A stretch of 59,283 nucleotides of DNA from Actinomadura rubrisoli (GCF_004349215.1 NZ_SMKU01000016.1:1-59283), one strand, 5' to 3'. Counted from the stretch's first letter, positions 10,265-18,385 are shown. Numbers and translations are program-made. The notes: a model not told the origin generated them from the sequence alone.

Positions 10265-11305
10265 TCAGGTCTGTTCGACGAGCGGCGCGGACGGCTCCCA
10301 CGGCGGCGCCTTCCACAGGTGGGAGATCTCGCCGAAGTGGGCGGTGACCCACTCGTCGTTGTAGATCGTCCCGAGGTAGCGGTCGCCGCCGTCCGGGAAG
10401 ATCAGCACGCAGCTGGAACCCGGCGGGATCGCGTCGTCTGCGGTGAGCCGCTCCAGCGCGGCGACGGTGGCGCCCGAGGAGCCGCCGGCCAGGATCGCCT
10501 CGCGCGTCACCAGCCTGCGGCAGGCGACCACGCACTCCTGGTCGGTGACGTGGACGACGGTGTCGGCGGCGGAGGTGTCGACGAGCGCCGACCGCACGGA
10601 CGCGCCGTGGCCCGGGATCAGCCGCCGGACCGGCGGGACGGGCTCGTCCGGCTCGACGAAGATCGCGCTGCCCAGGGCGTCCACGCCGACGATCGTGGTG
10701 GGCAGCCCGTTGGCGCGGGCGTGGTCGGAGCAGCCGCGCAGCGTGCCGAACGTGCTCGTCGTGCAGAACAGGTAGTCGGGCGGGCCGTCCAGCGTGCGGA
10801 GGATCTCCGACATCGTCTGCCCGTGGGCCCGGGGGTTGAGGGGGTTGGCGTACTGGTTCGGCCAGTACGCGCCCGGCAGTTCGGCCAGCAGCTCCCGGAC
10901 GCGCCGCAGGCGCACCGGGAGGAACTCGCCGGTCGCCGGGTCGCCCTCGGTGACCACCTCCACCTCGGTGCCGTAGGCGCGCATGATCTCCAGGTTCTGC
11001 GCGGTGGTCTTGGCGTCCACCACGCAGATGAACCGCAGCCCGTGGTAGCGGCAGATCTGGGCGAGCCCCACCGCGAGGTTCCCCGAGCTCGACTCGACCA
11101 CGATCGAGCCCGGCGGCAGCGCGCCGCTCTCGATCCGTCCGCGCAGCATGTTCAGGGCCGTCCGGTCCTTGATGCTGCCACCGGGATTGAAGCGTTCGAG
11201 TTTGGCGAATATCCGGTACTTCGGCTCCGGCAGCAGCCTTGTGAGCTCCACCAGCGGAGTCCCGCCGATCGTGGACAGGATCCCGGTCAGGCCGGAAAGA
11301 GCCAC
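10265..11305 (-). CDS. sbnA: SbnA-like PLP synthase (2,3-diaminopropionate pathway)
   Basis: A cysteine-synthase-fold PLP enzyme of about 346 residues. The PLP lysine is in GGSIKDRTA, the substrate loop in ESSSGNLA, and the phosphate loop in TTSTFGTLRG. These features match SbnA, which joins O-phosphoserine and glutamate to N-(2-amino-2-carboxyethyl)-glutamate, the precursor of 2,3-diaminopropionate (Dap). The start is chosen at GTG 11305, 5 nt after a G7 ribosome site; GTG 11308 or TTG 11359 are alternatives. SbnB, the dehydrogenase that normally completes Dap, is not in the window. The NRPS starts 23 nt downstream. An A domain with an acidic pocket (module 4 of the large NRPS) is a plausible consumer of Dap. 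Confidence 0.82.
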   Translation of the reverse strand: MALSGLTGILSTIGGTPLVELTRLLPEPKYRIFAKLERFNPGGSIKDRTALNMLRGRIESGALPPGSIVVESSSGNLAVGLAQICRYHGLRFICVVDAKTTAQNLEIMRAYGTEVEVVTEGDPATGEFLPVRLRRVRELLAELPGAYWPNQYANPLNPRAHGQTMSEILRTLDGPPDYLFCTTSTFGTLRGCSDHARANGLPTTIVGVDALGSAIFVEPDEPVPPVRRLIPGHGASVRSALVDTSAADTVVHVTDQECVVACRRLVTREAILAGGSSGATVAALERLTADDAIPPGSSCVLIFPDGGDRYLGTIYNDEWVTAHFGEISHLWKAPPWEPSAPLVEQT

Positions 11306-11384
11306 CACTTCCCCCCCGAATTCCGTGCCGCGCGCACGCGGCACGAAACTGATTCGCAACAGTTCTGTTCCATGTCGGATGTCC

Positions 11385-12758
11385 TCATCCGCTGCCGAGC
11401 GCCAGCAGGCTCGCTATCTCGCCGGCGTCCTCGGCGAGCGGGACCCGCCCCACCTCGGCGGCCGGATCGTCCACGCTCACCCGGACGAACCGGAGGAAGC
11501 GCTCCAGCAGCCGCGTGACGGCCTCGCCGGTGAACAGGTCCACGTCGTAGCGGAAGGCCACCGAGAGCCCGCCGGTGGACTGGCCGATCTCCACGGTCAG
11601 GTCGGTCTGCCCCTCCAGCCTCGGCAGGTCCAGCACGGCGATCCGGTGGCCGGCGTGCTCCATCCACTCCCCGGACGCCGCCAGGTCCAGCAGCGGGTCG
11701 CCCCGGCCGCCGACCATCGTGATGCCGATGCGCAGCGCCGGTGCGCGTCCCGGCTTGCCCGCCTCCCCGCCGCCCTCCATCAGGGCGAACGGGAAGCGGG
11801 CGCGCCGGGACGCGGCGCCGAGTCGGGCGGCGGCCGCGGCCGCGACCTCCTCGAACGTGGTGGACGGGGCCAGTCCCGAGCGCAGCGGCACGGTGTTGAC
11901 CAGCAGCCCGACCAGATCGCGGGTCGCGAGGCTGCGCCGCAGCGTGGTCGGGCACCCGATGAGCAGGTCACCGCCCGCGACGTAGCGGTGGACGAGCGCC
12001 TGGAACGCGCCGAGCGTCAGCGCGAACGGGGTGATCCCGCGAGTGCGCGCGGCCTCCCGCACGCGGTCCGCGAGGTCGTCGTCGAGGCGGCGGTCGACCG
12101 TGCTGCCGCGGAAGCCCGGCGTGTCCGGCCGGGGCCGGGACGTGGGCAGCTCGGCGGGCCGCGCTCCCGCGCACTCGTCCCGCCAGTAGCCGGCAAGCTC
12201 GGCGCCGCGCTCGGAGCCGAGCATCTCCCGCTCCGCGCGGACGAAGTCGTCGTAGGTCGAGCGGAGCGCCGGCAGCGCCGGCGCGTCCCCCGCGATCCTG
12301 GCCCGGTAGAACTCCAGCAGGTCCCGCCAGATGATCCGCTGCGAGGTGGCGTCCCCCGCGATGTGGTGGCAGACCAGCACGAGCACGGCGTCCGCCGGGC
12401 GGCGCAGCAGGACGGCGCGCAGCGGCCCGCGGCCTTCGAGGTCGAGCGGCTCGGCCGCGATGGCGCGCACGGACCGGCGCAGCGCCGTCCGCGGATCGCC
12501 GCCGCCGGGCACGTCCCGGACCTCCAGGTCGACCAGGCCGGGGTCGCGGACCTCCCGGACCGCGTGCCCCGGGCCGTCGTGGAACCGGGAGCGCAGCAGG
12601 TCGTGCCGGGACGCGAGGTCCCGCAGCGCCGCGCGCAGCGCCGCCTCGTCCGGCGCGGGCCGGAAGGCCAGGCCGTCGGCGTCGTTGTAGGCGGCGCTGT
12701 CCGGCGCGACCCGGTACAGCGTCCAGAGCGACTCCTGGCCGACTGAGAGCGCGAGCAC
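11385..12758 (-). CDS. Free-standing condensation (C) domain protein
   Basis: A 457-residue stand-alone C domain beginning at GTG 12758, two nucleotides after the ACP stop, so translation is probably coupled. The active-site motif is CHHIAGDA: both histidines are present and the usual final Gly of HHxxxDG is Ala. The N-terminal LSVGQESLW and the GLLVNTVPLR segment are normal C-domain landmarks. Placed between an ACP/KSIII pair and the NRPS that lacks an N-terminal C domain, it most likely transfers an acyl group from the ACP to the first residue (N-acylation). An ester-forming or internal trans-acting role is the alternative. Confidence 0.82.
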   Translation of the reverse strand: MLALSVGQESLWTLYRVAPDSAAYNDADGLAFRPAPDEAALRAALRDLASRHDLLRSRFHDGPGHAVREVRDPGLVDLEVRDVPGGGDPRTALRRSVRAIAAEPLDLEGRGPLRAVLLRRPADAVLVLVCHHIAGDATSQRIIWRDLLEFYRARIAGDAPALPALRSTYDDFVRAEREMLGSERGAELAGYWRDECAGARPAELPTSRPRPDTPGFRGSTVDRRLDDDLADRVREAARTRGITPFALTLGAFQALVHRYVAGGDLLIGCPTTLRRSLATRDLVGLLVNTVPLRSGLAPSTTFEEVAAAAAARLGAASRRARFPFALMEGGGEAGKPGRAPALRIGITMVGGRGDPLLDLAASGEWMEHAGHRIAVLDLPRLEGQTDLTVEIGQSTGGLSVAFRYDVDLFTGEAVTRLLERFLRFVRVSVDDPAAEVGRVPLAEDAGEIASLLALGSG

Positions 12759-12760
12759 GG

Positions 12761-13000
12761 TCAGGAGACCCGTTCGGCCACGAACTCGGCCAGATCGTCG
12801 ACGCCCAGGATGTTCGCCAGCTCCTCGTCGGGCACGACGACGCCGAAGGCGGCCTCGGCGTCGGTGAACAGGTCCACCCGGCCGAGGGAGTCCATGCCCA
12901 GCTCCTCGAAGGTGGTGGTCGGGGTGATGTCGGCCTCCAGCTCGGGCATGAGGTGGCGGATCAGCTTGTCGATCTGCGCGACGATTTCCTCGCGTGGCAT
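12761..13000 (-). CDS. Acyl carrier protein
   Basis: A 79-residue acidic carrier protein. The phosphopantetheine attachment motif is ELGMDSLGRVD, with Ser near residue 38. It sits between the FabH-like KSIII gene and the free-standing C domain; the layout suggests it holds the acyl chain that the KSIII starts and the C domain consumes. A separate ACP encoded at 15365-15619 serves the divergent operon. Confidence 0.9.
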   Translation of the reverse strand: MPREEIVAQIDKLIRHLMPELEADITPTTTFEELGMDSLGRVDLFTDAEAAFGVVVPDEELANILGVDDLAEFVAERVS

Positions 13001-13033
13001 CGCAGGGTCCTTTCGTGTCGGGAACCGGGACGG

Positions 13034-13987
13034 TCAGGGCATGCGGACGACCTGGCCCGCGTAGGTGAGGCCGGCGCCGAAGCCGAGCAGCAGCACCCGG
13101 TCGCCGGGCTGGGCGCGCCCGCTCTCGTGCAGGCGTCCGAAGGCGAGCGGGATCGAGGCCCCTGATGTGTTGCCCATCTCGATCACGTCGCGCGAGACGC
13201 GCTCGGCGGGGATCCCGGTGAGCCGGATGAGCGTGTCGATGATCCGCAGGTTGGCCTGGTGCGGAATGAACCAGTCGATCTCCGCCAGCGAGGTCCCGGC
13301 CCGCTCGCAGGCGAGCGCCGCGACCTTCGGCATCGTGCTGGTGGACCACTTGTAGACGGCGGGACCGTTCATGAAGATGGCCTCGTCGCCGTTCTCCGGC
13401 AGTGTCTCCAGCGCCGTGGCGCGGGCGCCGTCGCTGCCCCACACGACCGGGCCGATGGACTGCTCGACGTCGCGGGACACCACGACGGCGCCCGCCCCGT
13501 CCCCGAAGATGGCGTAGGTGTCGGCGCGGTCCGGGTTGATCATCCCACTGGTCTGGTCGGCGCCGATGACCAGCACGTTGCGCGCGTCGCCGACCTTCAC
13601 CGCATTGGACGCCTGCGCCAGCGCGTACGCGAAGCCCGCGCAGACGGCGTTGACGTCGAACGCCCCCGCCGCGGGCAGCCCGATGCGGAAGGCGACCTGC
13701 GCCGCCGCGCCGGGGATGCGCTGGTGCCGCGTCGCGGTGGCCAGCACGACCAGATCGATCTCGGCCGGGTCGACGCTCGCGGCGGCGATCGCCTTCTTCC
13801 CGGCCTCGACGGCCATCGCCGCCACGTCCTCGTCCTCGCCGGAGAAGTGACGGGTGCGGATGCCGGTGCGCTCCTCGATCCACTCGGGGGTCACCGACGT
13901 CCGCCCCGACAGTTCCTCGTTGCCGACCATCCGGGCCGGCAGGTACGTCCCGACACCGGTAATGGCTGAGCCCTGAATTCCCGTCAT
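13034..13987 (-). CDS. FabH-like 3-oxoacyl-ACP synthase III
   Basis: A 317-residue KSIII with the complete FabH triad: Cys116 in NAVCAGFAY, His in IPHQANLR and Asn in MGNTSGAS. It condenses a short acyl-CoA starter with malonyl-ACP in fatty-acid or specialised acyl biosynthesis. It is first in the left operon and followed by an ACP and a free-standing C domain, so it likely initiates the peptide's acyl cap. The ATG at 13987 has no recognisable ribosome site; a predicted SARP promoter places the transcription start at or next to this ATG, suggesting a leaderless message. Confidence 0.88.
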   Translation of the reverse strand: MTGIQGSAITGVGTYLPARMVGNEELSGRTSVTPEWIEERTGIRTRHFSGEDEDVAAMAVEAGKKAIAAASVDPAEIDLVVLATATRHQRIPGAAAQVAFRIGLPAAGAFDVNAVCAGFAYALAQASNAVKVGDARNVLVIGADQTSGMINPDRADTYAIFGDGAGAVVVSRDVEQSIGPVVWGSDGARATALETLPENGDEAIFMNGPAVYKWSTSTMPKVAALACERAGTSLAEIDWFIPHQANLRIIDTLIRLTGIPAERVSRDVIEMGNTSGASIPLAFGRLHESGRAQPGDRVLLLGFGAGLTYAGQVVRMP

Positions 13988-13993
13988 GGATCG

Positions 13994-14026
13994 ATAATGT
14001 GAAACCCGGCTATACCGCTTCTATAT
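13994..14026 (-). promoter_or_regulatory. Predicted SARP-type promoter of the KSIII-NRPS operon
   Basis: On the minus strand two TATAG elements (14025-14021 and 14014-14010) repeat with exactly 11-bp periodicity. Eight bases after the second (TATAGCC) lies CATTAT (13999-13994), a plausible -10. Direct repeats one helical turn apart, 8 bp before the -10, is the architecture described for SARP activators such as ActII-ORF4. The predicted start of transcription coincides with the ATG at 13987. Confidence 0.65.
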
Positions 14027-14062
14027 CGCCCTCATGAATTATAGAGAATGTATAGCCGGGTT
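14003..14062. repeat. Inverted repeat in the divergent intergenic region
   Basis: Perfect 13-bp arms at 14003-14015 (AACCCGGCTATAC) and 14050-14062 (GTATAGCCGGGTT) with a 34-bp spacer. Each arm contains the gene-proximal TATAG box of one promoter, so the symmetry reflects two back-to-back activator sites. Confidence 0.85.
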
Positions 14063-14071
14063 CCTCAGGCT
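14040..14071 (+). promoter_or_regulatory. Predicted SARP-type promoter of the decarboxylase-ligase operon
   Basis: TATAG occurs at 14040-14044 and 14051-14055, an 11-bp period. Eight bases after the second box (TATAGCC) lies CAGGCT (14066-14071) as a possible -10. This mirrors the opposite-strand promoter, and it supports the ATG at 14100 rather than 14034 as the first start codon, since 14034 would lie upstream of the activator boxes. Confidence 0.6.
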
Positions 14072-14099
14072 GCGGCTGACGGAACTGGGGGGCGACATC

Positions 14100-15407
14100 A
14101 TGCTGGACGCCGACGGCTATGACCGGCTGGCAGCGGAGTACGGCACCCCGCTGTACGTCTACGACGGCGAGGTCCTCGCCGGCGCGCTCGACCGGCTGCA
14201 CAGGGCGCTGCCGGACGGCATGGAGGTCTTCTACTCGCTGAAGGCGAACCCGAACCTGGGCGTGTGCGCGCTGCTGGCGGCGCACGGCGCCAGGGCCGAG
14301 GTGTCGTCGCTGGTGGAGCTGATGACGGCCGTGCGCGCCGGGGTGGCACCGGACGACATCGTCTTCCTCGGCCCGGGCAAGAGCCCGGCCGAGCTGACGG
14401 CGTGCGTGGCGACCGGCATCTGGGCGGTCGTGGTCGAGTCCTTCCAGGAGCTGGACGAGCTGGACCGCGTCGCCGCCGCGGCGAACACCCGCCAGCGCGT
14501 CCTGCTGCGGGTCAACCCCTCGACCAGTGCCGGACGGTCCGGGCTGACCATGGGCGGCAAGCCGCGCCAGTTCGGCATCGACGAGAAGGCGCTGCTGGAG
14601 GCCGGGCCGCTCGGGGACCGGCATCCCCATCTGGAGCTGGCCGGCATCCACGCCTACCTCGGCACCCGGATCCTGGACGCGGGCACGGTCGTCGCCAACA
14701 CCGCGCTGGTGCTGGACATGGCCGAGCGGATCGCCAAGGCCACCGGCATCGGGCTTGAGGCCGTGGACGTCGGCGGCGGCCTGGGCGTCGCCTACTTCGA
14801 CGGCGAGGCCGATCCCGACCTCGACGCGCTGCGCGAGGGCATGGCGGGCGCCGTCGCGCCGTTCCGCGCCCGCCACCCGGGGACGCGGCTGCTGTTCGAG
14901 ACGGGCCGCTTCCTCGCCGCCCTGGCCGGGACGTACGTCGTCCGCGTCCGGTACGTGAAGGACTCGATGGGCAAGCGGTTCGCGGTCACCGACGGCGGAA
15001 CCCACCACCACATGGCCGCGGTCGGCCTCGGCTCGTACGTCAAGCGCAACTTCCCCGTGCGGCTCCTCAGCCGTCCCGGCGCGCCCGCCGACGGCCCGTG
15101 GCAGCTCACCGGGCCCCTGTGCACGCCGCACGACCTGATCGCCAAGGACGTCCCGCTGCCCGATCCGGCCCCCGGCGACCTGGTGGGGATCGAGCGGTCG
15201 GGGGCCTACGGGCCGACCGCCTCCCCCGGCCTGTTCCTCAGCCACGGGTTCCCCGCCGAGGTGCTGGTCCACGAGGGCACCGCCCACCTGGTCCGCGTCC
15301 GGGACGAGCCCGCGGACCTGCTGGACAGGCAACGCCTGCCGCTTCCCTTCGAGAAGGAGAGACCATGGAGCCGACAGCGGCCCTCGACCAGATCGCCATC
15401 GTCGTGA
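14100..15407 (+). CDS. PLP fold-III decarboxylase, BtrK/VinO-like (aminoacyl-ACP decarboxylase)
   Basis: A 435-residue alanine-racemase-fold (type III) PLP decarboxylase. Lys48 in YSLKANPN is the Schiff-base lysine; HAYLGT, the glycine loop VDVGGGLGV, the ETGRFL phosphate site and the second-subunit Cys/Asp (LCTPHD) are present. The general fold is shared with diaminopimelate and ornithine decarboxylases, but the gene overlaps an ACP gene by 43 nt and shares an operon with an AMP ligase. That context matches BtrK (butyrosin) and VinO (vicenistatin), which decarboxylate an amino acid while it is tethered to an ACP. ATG 14100 has a GGGGGG ribosome site. Substrate not predictable; Glu or an Asp derivative are precedents. 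Confidence 0.78.
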   Translation: MLDADGYDRLAAEYGTPLYVYDGEVLAGALDRLHRALPDGMEVFYSLKANPNLGVCALLAAHGARAEVSSLVELMTAVRAGVAPDDIVFLGPGKSPAELTACVATGIWAVVVESFQELDELDRVAAAANTRQRVLLRVNPSTSAGRSGLTMGGKPRQFGIDEKALLEAGPLGDRHPHLELAGIHAYLGTRILDAGTVVANTALVLDMAERIAKATGIGLEAVDVGGGLGVAYFDGEADPDLDALREGMAGAVAPFRARHPGTRLLFETGRFLAALAGTYVVRVRYVKDSMGKRFAVTDGGTHHHMAAVGLGSYVKRNFPVRLLSRPGAPADGPWQLTGPLCTPHDLIAKDVPLPDPAPGDLVGIERSGAYGPTASPGLFLSHGFPAEVLVHEGTAHLVRVRDEPADLLDRQRLPLPFEKERPWSRQRPSTRSPSS

Positions 15408-15619
15408 AGAAGGTGGCGCCCCACGAGAGCGCCGACATGACGGCCTCGACGCGGCTCGTGGAGGACCTCGGCCTGGACTCCACCGGGATCCTGGAGCTGC
15501 TGATGGAGCTGGAGCAGTCCATCGGGTTCGAGGTCGACGTGGACGAGCTGGAGCCGTCGGCGTTCCAGACGCTGGGCAGCCTGGCCGGGTACGTGGCGAA
15601 CGCGACCGGGGCGGGCTGA
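15365..15619 (+). CDS. Acyl carrier protein of the decarboxylase operon
   Basis: An 84-residue acidic carrier protein with the attachment motif EDLGLDSTGILEL (Ser near residue 39; D-S-T rather than D-S-L). An AGGAGAG ribosome site lies inside the 3' end of the decarboxylase gene. Likely partner of the decarboxylase upstream and the AMP ligase downstream, comparable to BtrI. Confidence 0.88.
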   Translation: MEPTAALDQIAIVVKKVAPHESADMTASTRLVEDLGLDSTGILELLMELEQSIGFEVDVDELEPSAFQTLGSLAGYVANATGAG

Positions 15620-15621
15620 GC

Positions 15622-16302
15622 GTGGCGTCCCCGGAGCGGGCGCGCGCGGCGGCCCGCGCGGACGGCCTCGCCGCCGGACTGCGGTGCATGCTCGGCGCCG
15701 GGCGGCCGGTCCCCTGCTCGGCGCGCGGACGCGCCGTCCTGCCCTCGGGGTGGGCCGAGGCGGTGCCCGCCTGGCGCTTCCCCGGCCGCGCCGGGACCCG
15801 CGAGGCCGCCCGGATCCGGCGGCTCCCCCACCGGCTGGCCGCCGCCGAGGACCTGGAACTGGTCGAGGTCACCGCGGCGGGCGACACCCCTGCCGCCGCG
15901 TCGCCGGACGGTGGCGGACTGGAGAGTGGCGGGCCGGCCGGTGGCGGGCTGGACGCCGCGGCCGCGCTCGACCTGGCGGGCGTGCGGATCGGGGTGGCCG
16001 AGGCCGCGCTCGACCGCGCCACCGCCTACCTGGGCGAGCGGCTGTCGGACGGGTCGCAGCTCATCAGGCGCCAGCTCGTGCAGGGATCGGTCGCCGACGC
16101 CGCCACGGAGCTGGAGCTGTGCGCCGCCGACCGGAGCGGCTCGGCCGACGTCCACCGGAGGCTGTCGGAGGTGGAGTGGTCGATCGCGTGCCTGTTCGGC
16201 GGCGGCGGCTACCTGCTCGACGGCCCAGCCCGGCCCCTGCACCTGGCCCGCCTGGTCGCCGACACGTGGGCGGCCCCGGCCGACCCCGGCAGATGGGGGT
16301 GA
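15622..16302 (+). CDS. Acyl-CoA dehydrogenase homologue reduced to the C-terminal helical domain
   Basis: A 226-residue protein starting at GTG 15622, two nucleotides after the ACP stop. Residues from about 115 resemble the C-terminal four-helix domain of acyl-CoA dehydrogenases (AAALDLAGVRIGVAEAALDR, QLIRRQLVQGSVADAATELE, and a terminal FGGGGYLLDG near the FAD-binding C-terminal motif). The N-terminal half is Ala/Arg/Pro-rich, lacks the normal middle beta domain and contains no FAD-loop TEPxAGSD. It precedes a full-length acyl-CoA dehydrogenase, so it may be a non-catalytic partner subunit, as in heteromeric actinobacterial enzymes. A decayed copy is the alternative, although the frame is intact. 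Confidence 0.65.
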   Translation: MASPERARAAARADGLAAGLRCMLGAGRPVPCSARGRAVLPSGWAEAVPAWRFPGRAGTREAARIRRLPHRLAAAEDLELVEVTAAGDTPAAASPDGGGLESGGPAGGGLDAAAALDLAGVRIGVAEAALDRATAYLGERLSDGSQLIRRQLVQGSVADAATELELCAADRSGSADVHRRLSEVEWSIACLFGGGGYLLDGPARPLHLARLVADTWAAPADPGRWG

Positions 16303-16333
16303 GCGGATGGGAACGAGCGGATGGGGGGCGAGC

Positions 16334-17443
16334 ATGGAACTCGACGACGACCTGCTGAAGATCCGGGACACCGCCCGGGAGTACGCCGCCGACCTGCGGG
16401 AGCGCGCCCTGGCCGTGGACGCGGCCCCGCTGGACCTGGAGCCGCACCTGCGCAGCCCCGGGCTCGGGCTCGTCCGGGACCTGCTCGGCGAGCCGCGGCG
16501 CGTCCGGCGGGTCACGGTCGCGTTGCTCGAACTGGCGCGCGGCGACGCCGGGATGGTGCTCGCCGCCCCCGGGCCCGCGCTGGCCGGAGTCGTGGTCGGC
16601 CTGCTCGGCGGGCCCGCGCACGCCCGGCGCCTCGCCGAGGCCGTGCGGGACGGGCGGACCTGGGCCTTCATGGCGATCACCGAGCCGGACGCGGGCAGCG
16701 ACGCCGCGCGGCTCCAGGCGCGGCTGCGCGCGGACGGGGACGGCGGCTACCTGCTGTCCGGCTGCAAGCGCTACATCGGCAACGGGGCCAGGGGCGGGAT
16801 CGGCGTGGTGTTCGCCAGGACCGGGACCTCGCCGCTGTCGATCCGCGCCGCGCTGGTCGAGGCGCCCTCCCCCGGCCTGTCCGCCGTCCCGCTCGGGGCC
16901 GTCGGGCTCCGCGGCGCCGGGATCAGCGAGATGGTCTTCGTGGACGTCCCCGTGCCGGGCGACGCGCTGCTCGGCGGGCACCTGCCCGCCACGGGGCGCG
17001 GGCTGCTGGGCGCGGTGAAGGCGTTCAACATCGTCCGCGTCTACGTGGCCGCGATGGCGATCGGCACGGCGGCGGCCGTCCACGACGTGGTGCTGGCCGA
17101 GGCCGGGCCGTCCGCCGCGCTGGAGAGCGCGGAGGCCCGCATCGACGCGGCGCGGCGGCTGGTCCTGCGCGCGGCCGCCGACGTGGAGGCCGACACGGGC
17201 GACGGCTACCGGGCGTCCGTCGCCAAGCTCGCGGCGGTGGCGCTGGCCAGGAAGGTCTGCGACCGGCTGCCCGAGCTGCTCGGGCCCGGGGCGCTGCTCG
17301 ACCATCCGCTGCTGGAGAAGTGGTGGCGGGACGCGGCGGCGCTGGAGTTCATGGAGGGGACCTCGCACATCCAGCGGCTCAACGTGGCCCACCGCAGGCA
17401 GCGCGGCGGGGCCGCGGCGGCGCGGGAGGCCGGGGTTGGCTGA
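16334..17443 (+). CDS. Acyl-CoA/acyl-ACP dehydrogenase
   Basis: A 369-residue flavoenzyme; ATG 16334 is chosen for its GGGGGG ribosome site, with ATG 16307 also in frame. The FAD/substrate loop AITEPDAGSDAA and the C-terminal FMEGTSHIQRLNVAHR are clear; the EGT there carries the region of the catalytic Glu in many members. It introduces an alpha,beta double bond into a thioester-bound acyl chain. In this operon, with a dedicated ACP and a decarboxylase, an acyl-ACP substrate is likely. The gene's stop overlaps the next start by 8 nt. Confidence 0.85.
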   Translation: MELDDDLLKIRDTAREYAADLRERALAVDAAPLDLEPHLRSPGLGLVRDLLGEPRRVRRVTVALLELARGDAGMVLAAPGPALAGVVVGLLGGPAHARRLAEAVRDGRTWAFMAITEPDAGSDAARLQARLRADGDGGYLLSGCKRYIGNGARGGIGVVFARTGTSPLSIRAALVEAPSPGLSAVPLGAVGLRGAGISEMVFVDVPVPGDALLGGHLPATGRGLLGAVKAFNIVRVYVAAMAIGTAAAVHDVVLAEAGPSAALESAEARIDAARRLVLRAAADVEADTGDGYRASVAKLAAVALARKVCDRLPELLGPGALLDHPLLEKWWRDAAALEFMEGTSHIQRLNVAHRRQRGGAAAAREAGVG

Positions 17444-18374
17444 GACGACGCTCGTCGAGACCGCGGCGCATCTCGCCGACGAGAGCCTGCCGCTGGAGAA
17501 GATCGCCGCGGAGATCGGCCTCACCGACCGCGAGGTGCGGCGCTACCGCCGCTTCTTCGGGCTGGAGGGCGTCCGCTGGAGCCCCGGCCGCGAGGTCGCG
17601 GACCTCCTGCTGGCCGCCGGGCGGGGCCTCGCCGCGCTGCCCGGGAACGAGCACCGGGTCCGGTTCGTGATCCACGCCCGCACGCTGGAGGCCACCGGCC
17701 CCTACTCCGGCGGCCCGCTGCGCCGGGTGACCGCCGCGCTGGGCCTGGAGCACGCGACGGCCTTCGCGGTGAGCCAGCACGCCTGCGCGTCCGGGCTGCT
17801 CGCGGTGGACCTCGCCGGACGGCTGCTGGCCGACTGCGGCGACCCCGCCGCCCTCGCGCTGGTGCTCACGGGCGAGAAGACCTATCCGCACGTCACCCGC
17901 TACATCCCCGCCACCACGGTGATGGGCGAGGCGTCCGCCGCCTGCCTGGTCGGCCAGGGCGGGGACCGCGACCGGCTCCTGTCCTACGCCACGGTCACGC
18001 TCGGCGAGTTCCACCAGATGACCGGGCGGGACGGGGACGCGGCGGCGGCCTTCGAGAAGGCGTACCCGGAGACGCTCGCCGGCCTGATCCGCACCGCGGT
18101 CGGCCGGGCGGGCCTGGACCTGGACGACATCCGGGTGATCCTCCCGCACAACGTCAACCGGATCTCCTGGGTCCGGACGTGCCGGTCGACGGGGCTGCCG
18201 CTGGAACGCCTGTGGCTGGACAACGTCCCGGTCACCGGCCACTGCTTCTGCGCCGATCCGTTCATCAACCTCGCAGGCGCCGTCCAGGACGGGACGCTGC
18301 GGCCCGGCGACCACTACCTGATGGTCAGCGTCGGTCTCGGAGCCACGTTCTCGGCGATGGTCCTGCGGCACTGA
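17436..18374 (+). CDS. KSIII-like protein (atypical ketosynthase or acyltransferase)
   Basis: A 312-residue thiolase-fold protein beginning at TTG 17436 inside the preceding gene, with a GGGAGG site. The nucleophile is in SQHACASGLL and the histidine in LPHNVNRIS. The third FabH residue, Asn of GNTSA, is not conserved: the equivalent loop reads VTGHCFCADPF. KSIII homologues lacking this Asn include acyl-transferring enzymes such as CerJ and ChlB3, so this may form C-O/C-N bonds or act with a partner rather than do a decarboxylating condensation. It is followed by a second thiolase-fold protein without a cysteine nucleophile. Confidence 0.75.
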   Translation: MAETTLVETAAHLADESLPLEKIAAEIGLTDREVRRYRRFFGLEGVRWSPGREVADLLLAAGRGLAALPGNEHRVRFVIHARTLEATGPYSGGPLRRVTAALGLEHATAFAVSQHACASGLLAVDLAGRLLADCGDPAALALVLTGEKTYPHVTRYIPATTVMGEASAACLVGQGGDRDRLLSYATVTLGEFHQMTGRDGDAAAAFEKAYPETLAGLIRTAVGRAGLDLDDIRVILPHNVNRISWVRTCRSTGLPLERLWLDNVPVTGHCFCADPFINLAGAVQDGTLRPGDHYLMVSVGLGATFSAMVLRH

Positions 18375-18385
18375 AGGGGTTCTCC

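Noticed and set aside
14034..14099. Upstream ATG at 14034 as the decarboxylase start
   Set aside because: It lies upstream of the predicted activator boxes and -10, has no ribosome site, and adds residues foreign to the family; ATG 14100 has a G6 site.
14100..15407. Housekeeping diaminopimelate decarboxylase (LysA)
   Set aside because: The fold is shared, but a dedicated overlapping ACP gene, an AMP ligase and the cluster context fit an ACP-dependent BtrK/VinO-type enzyme better.
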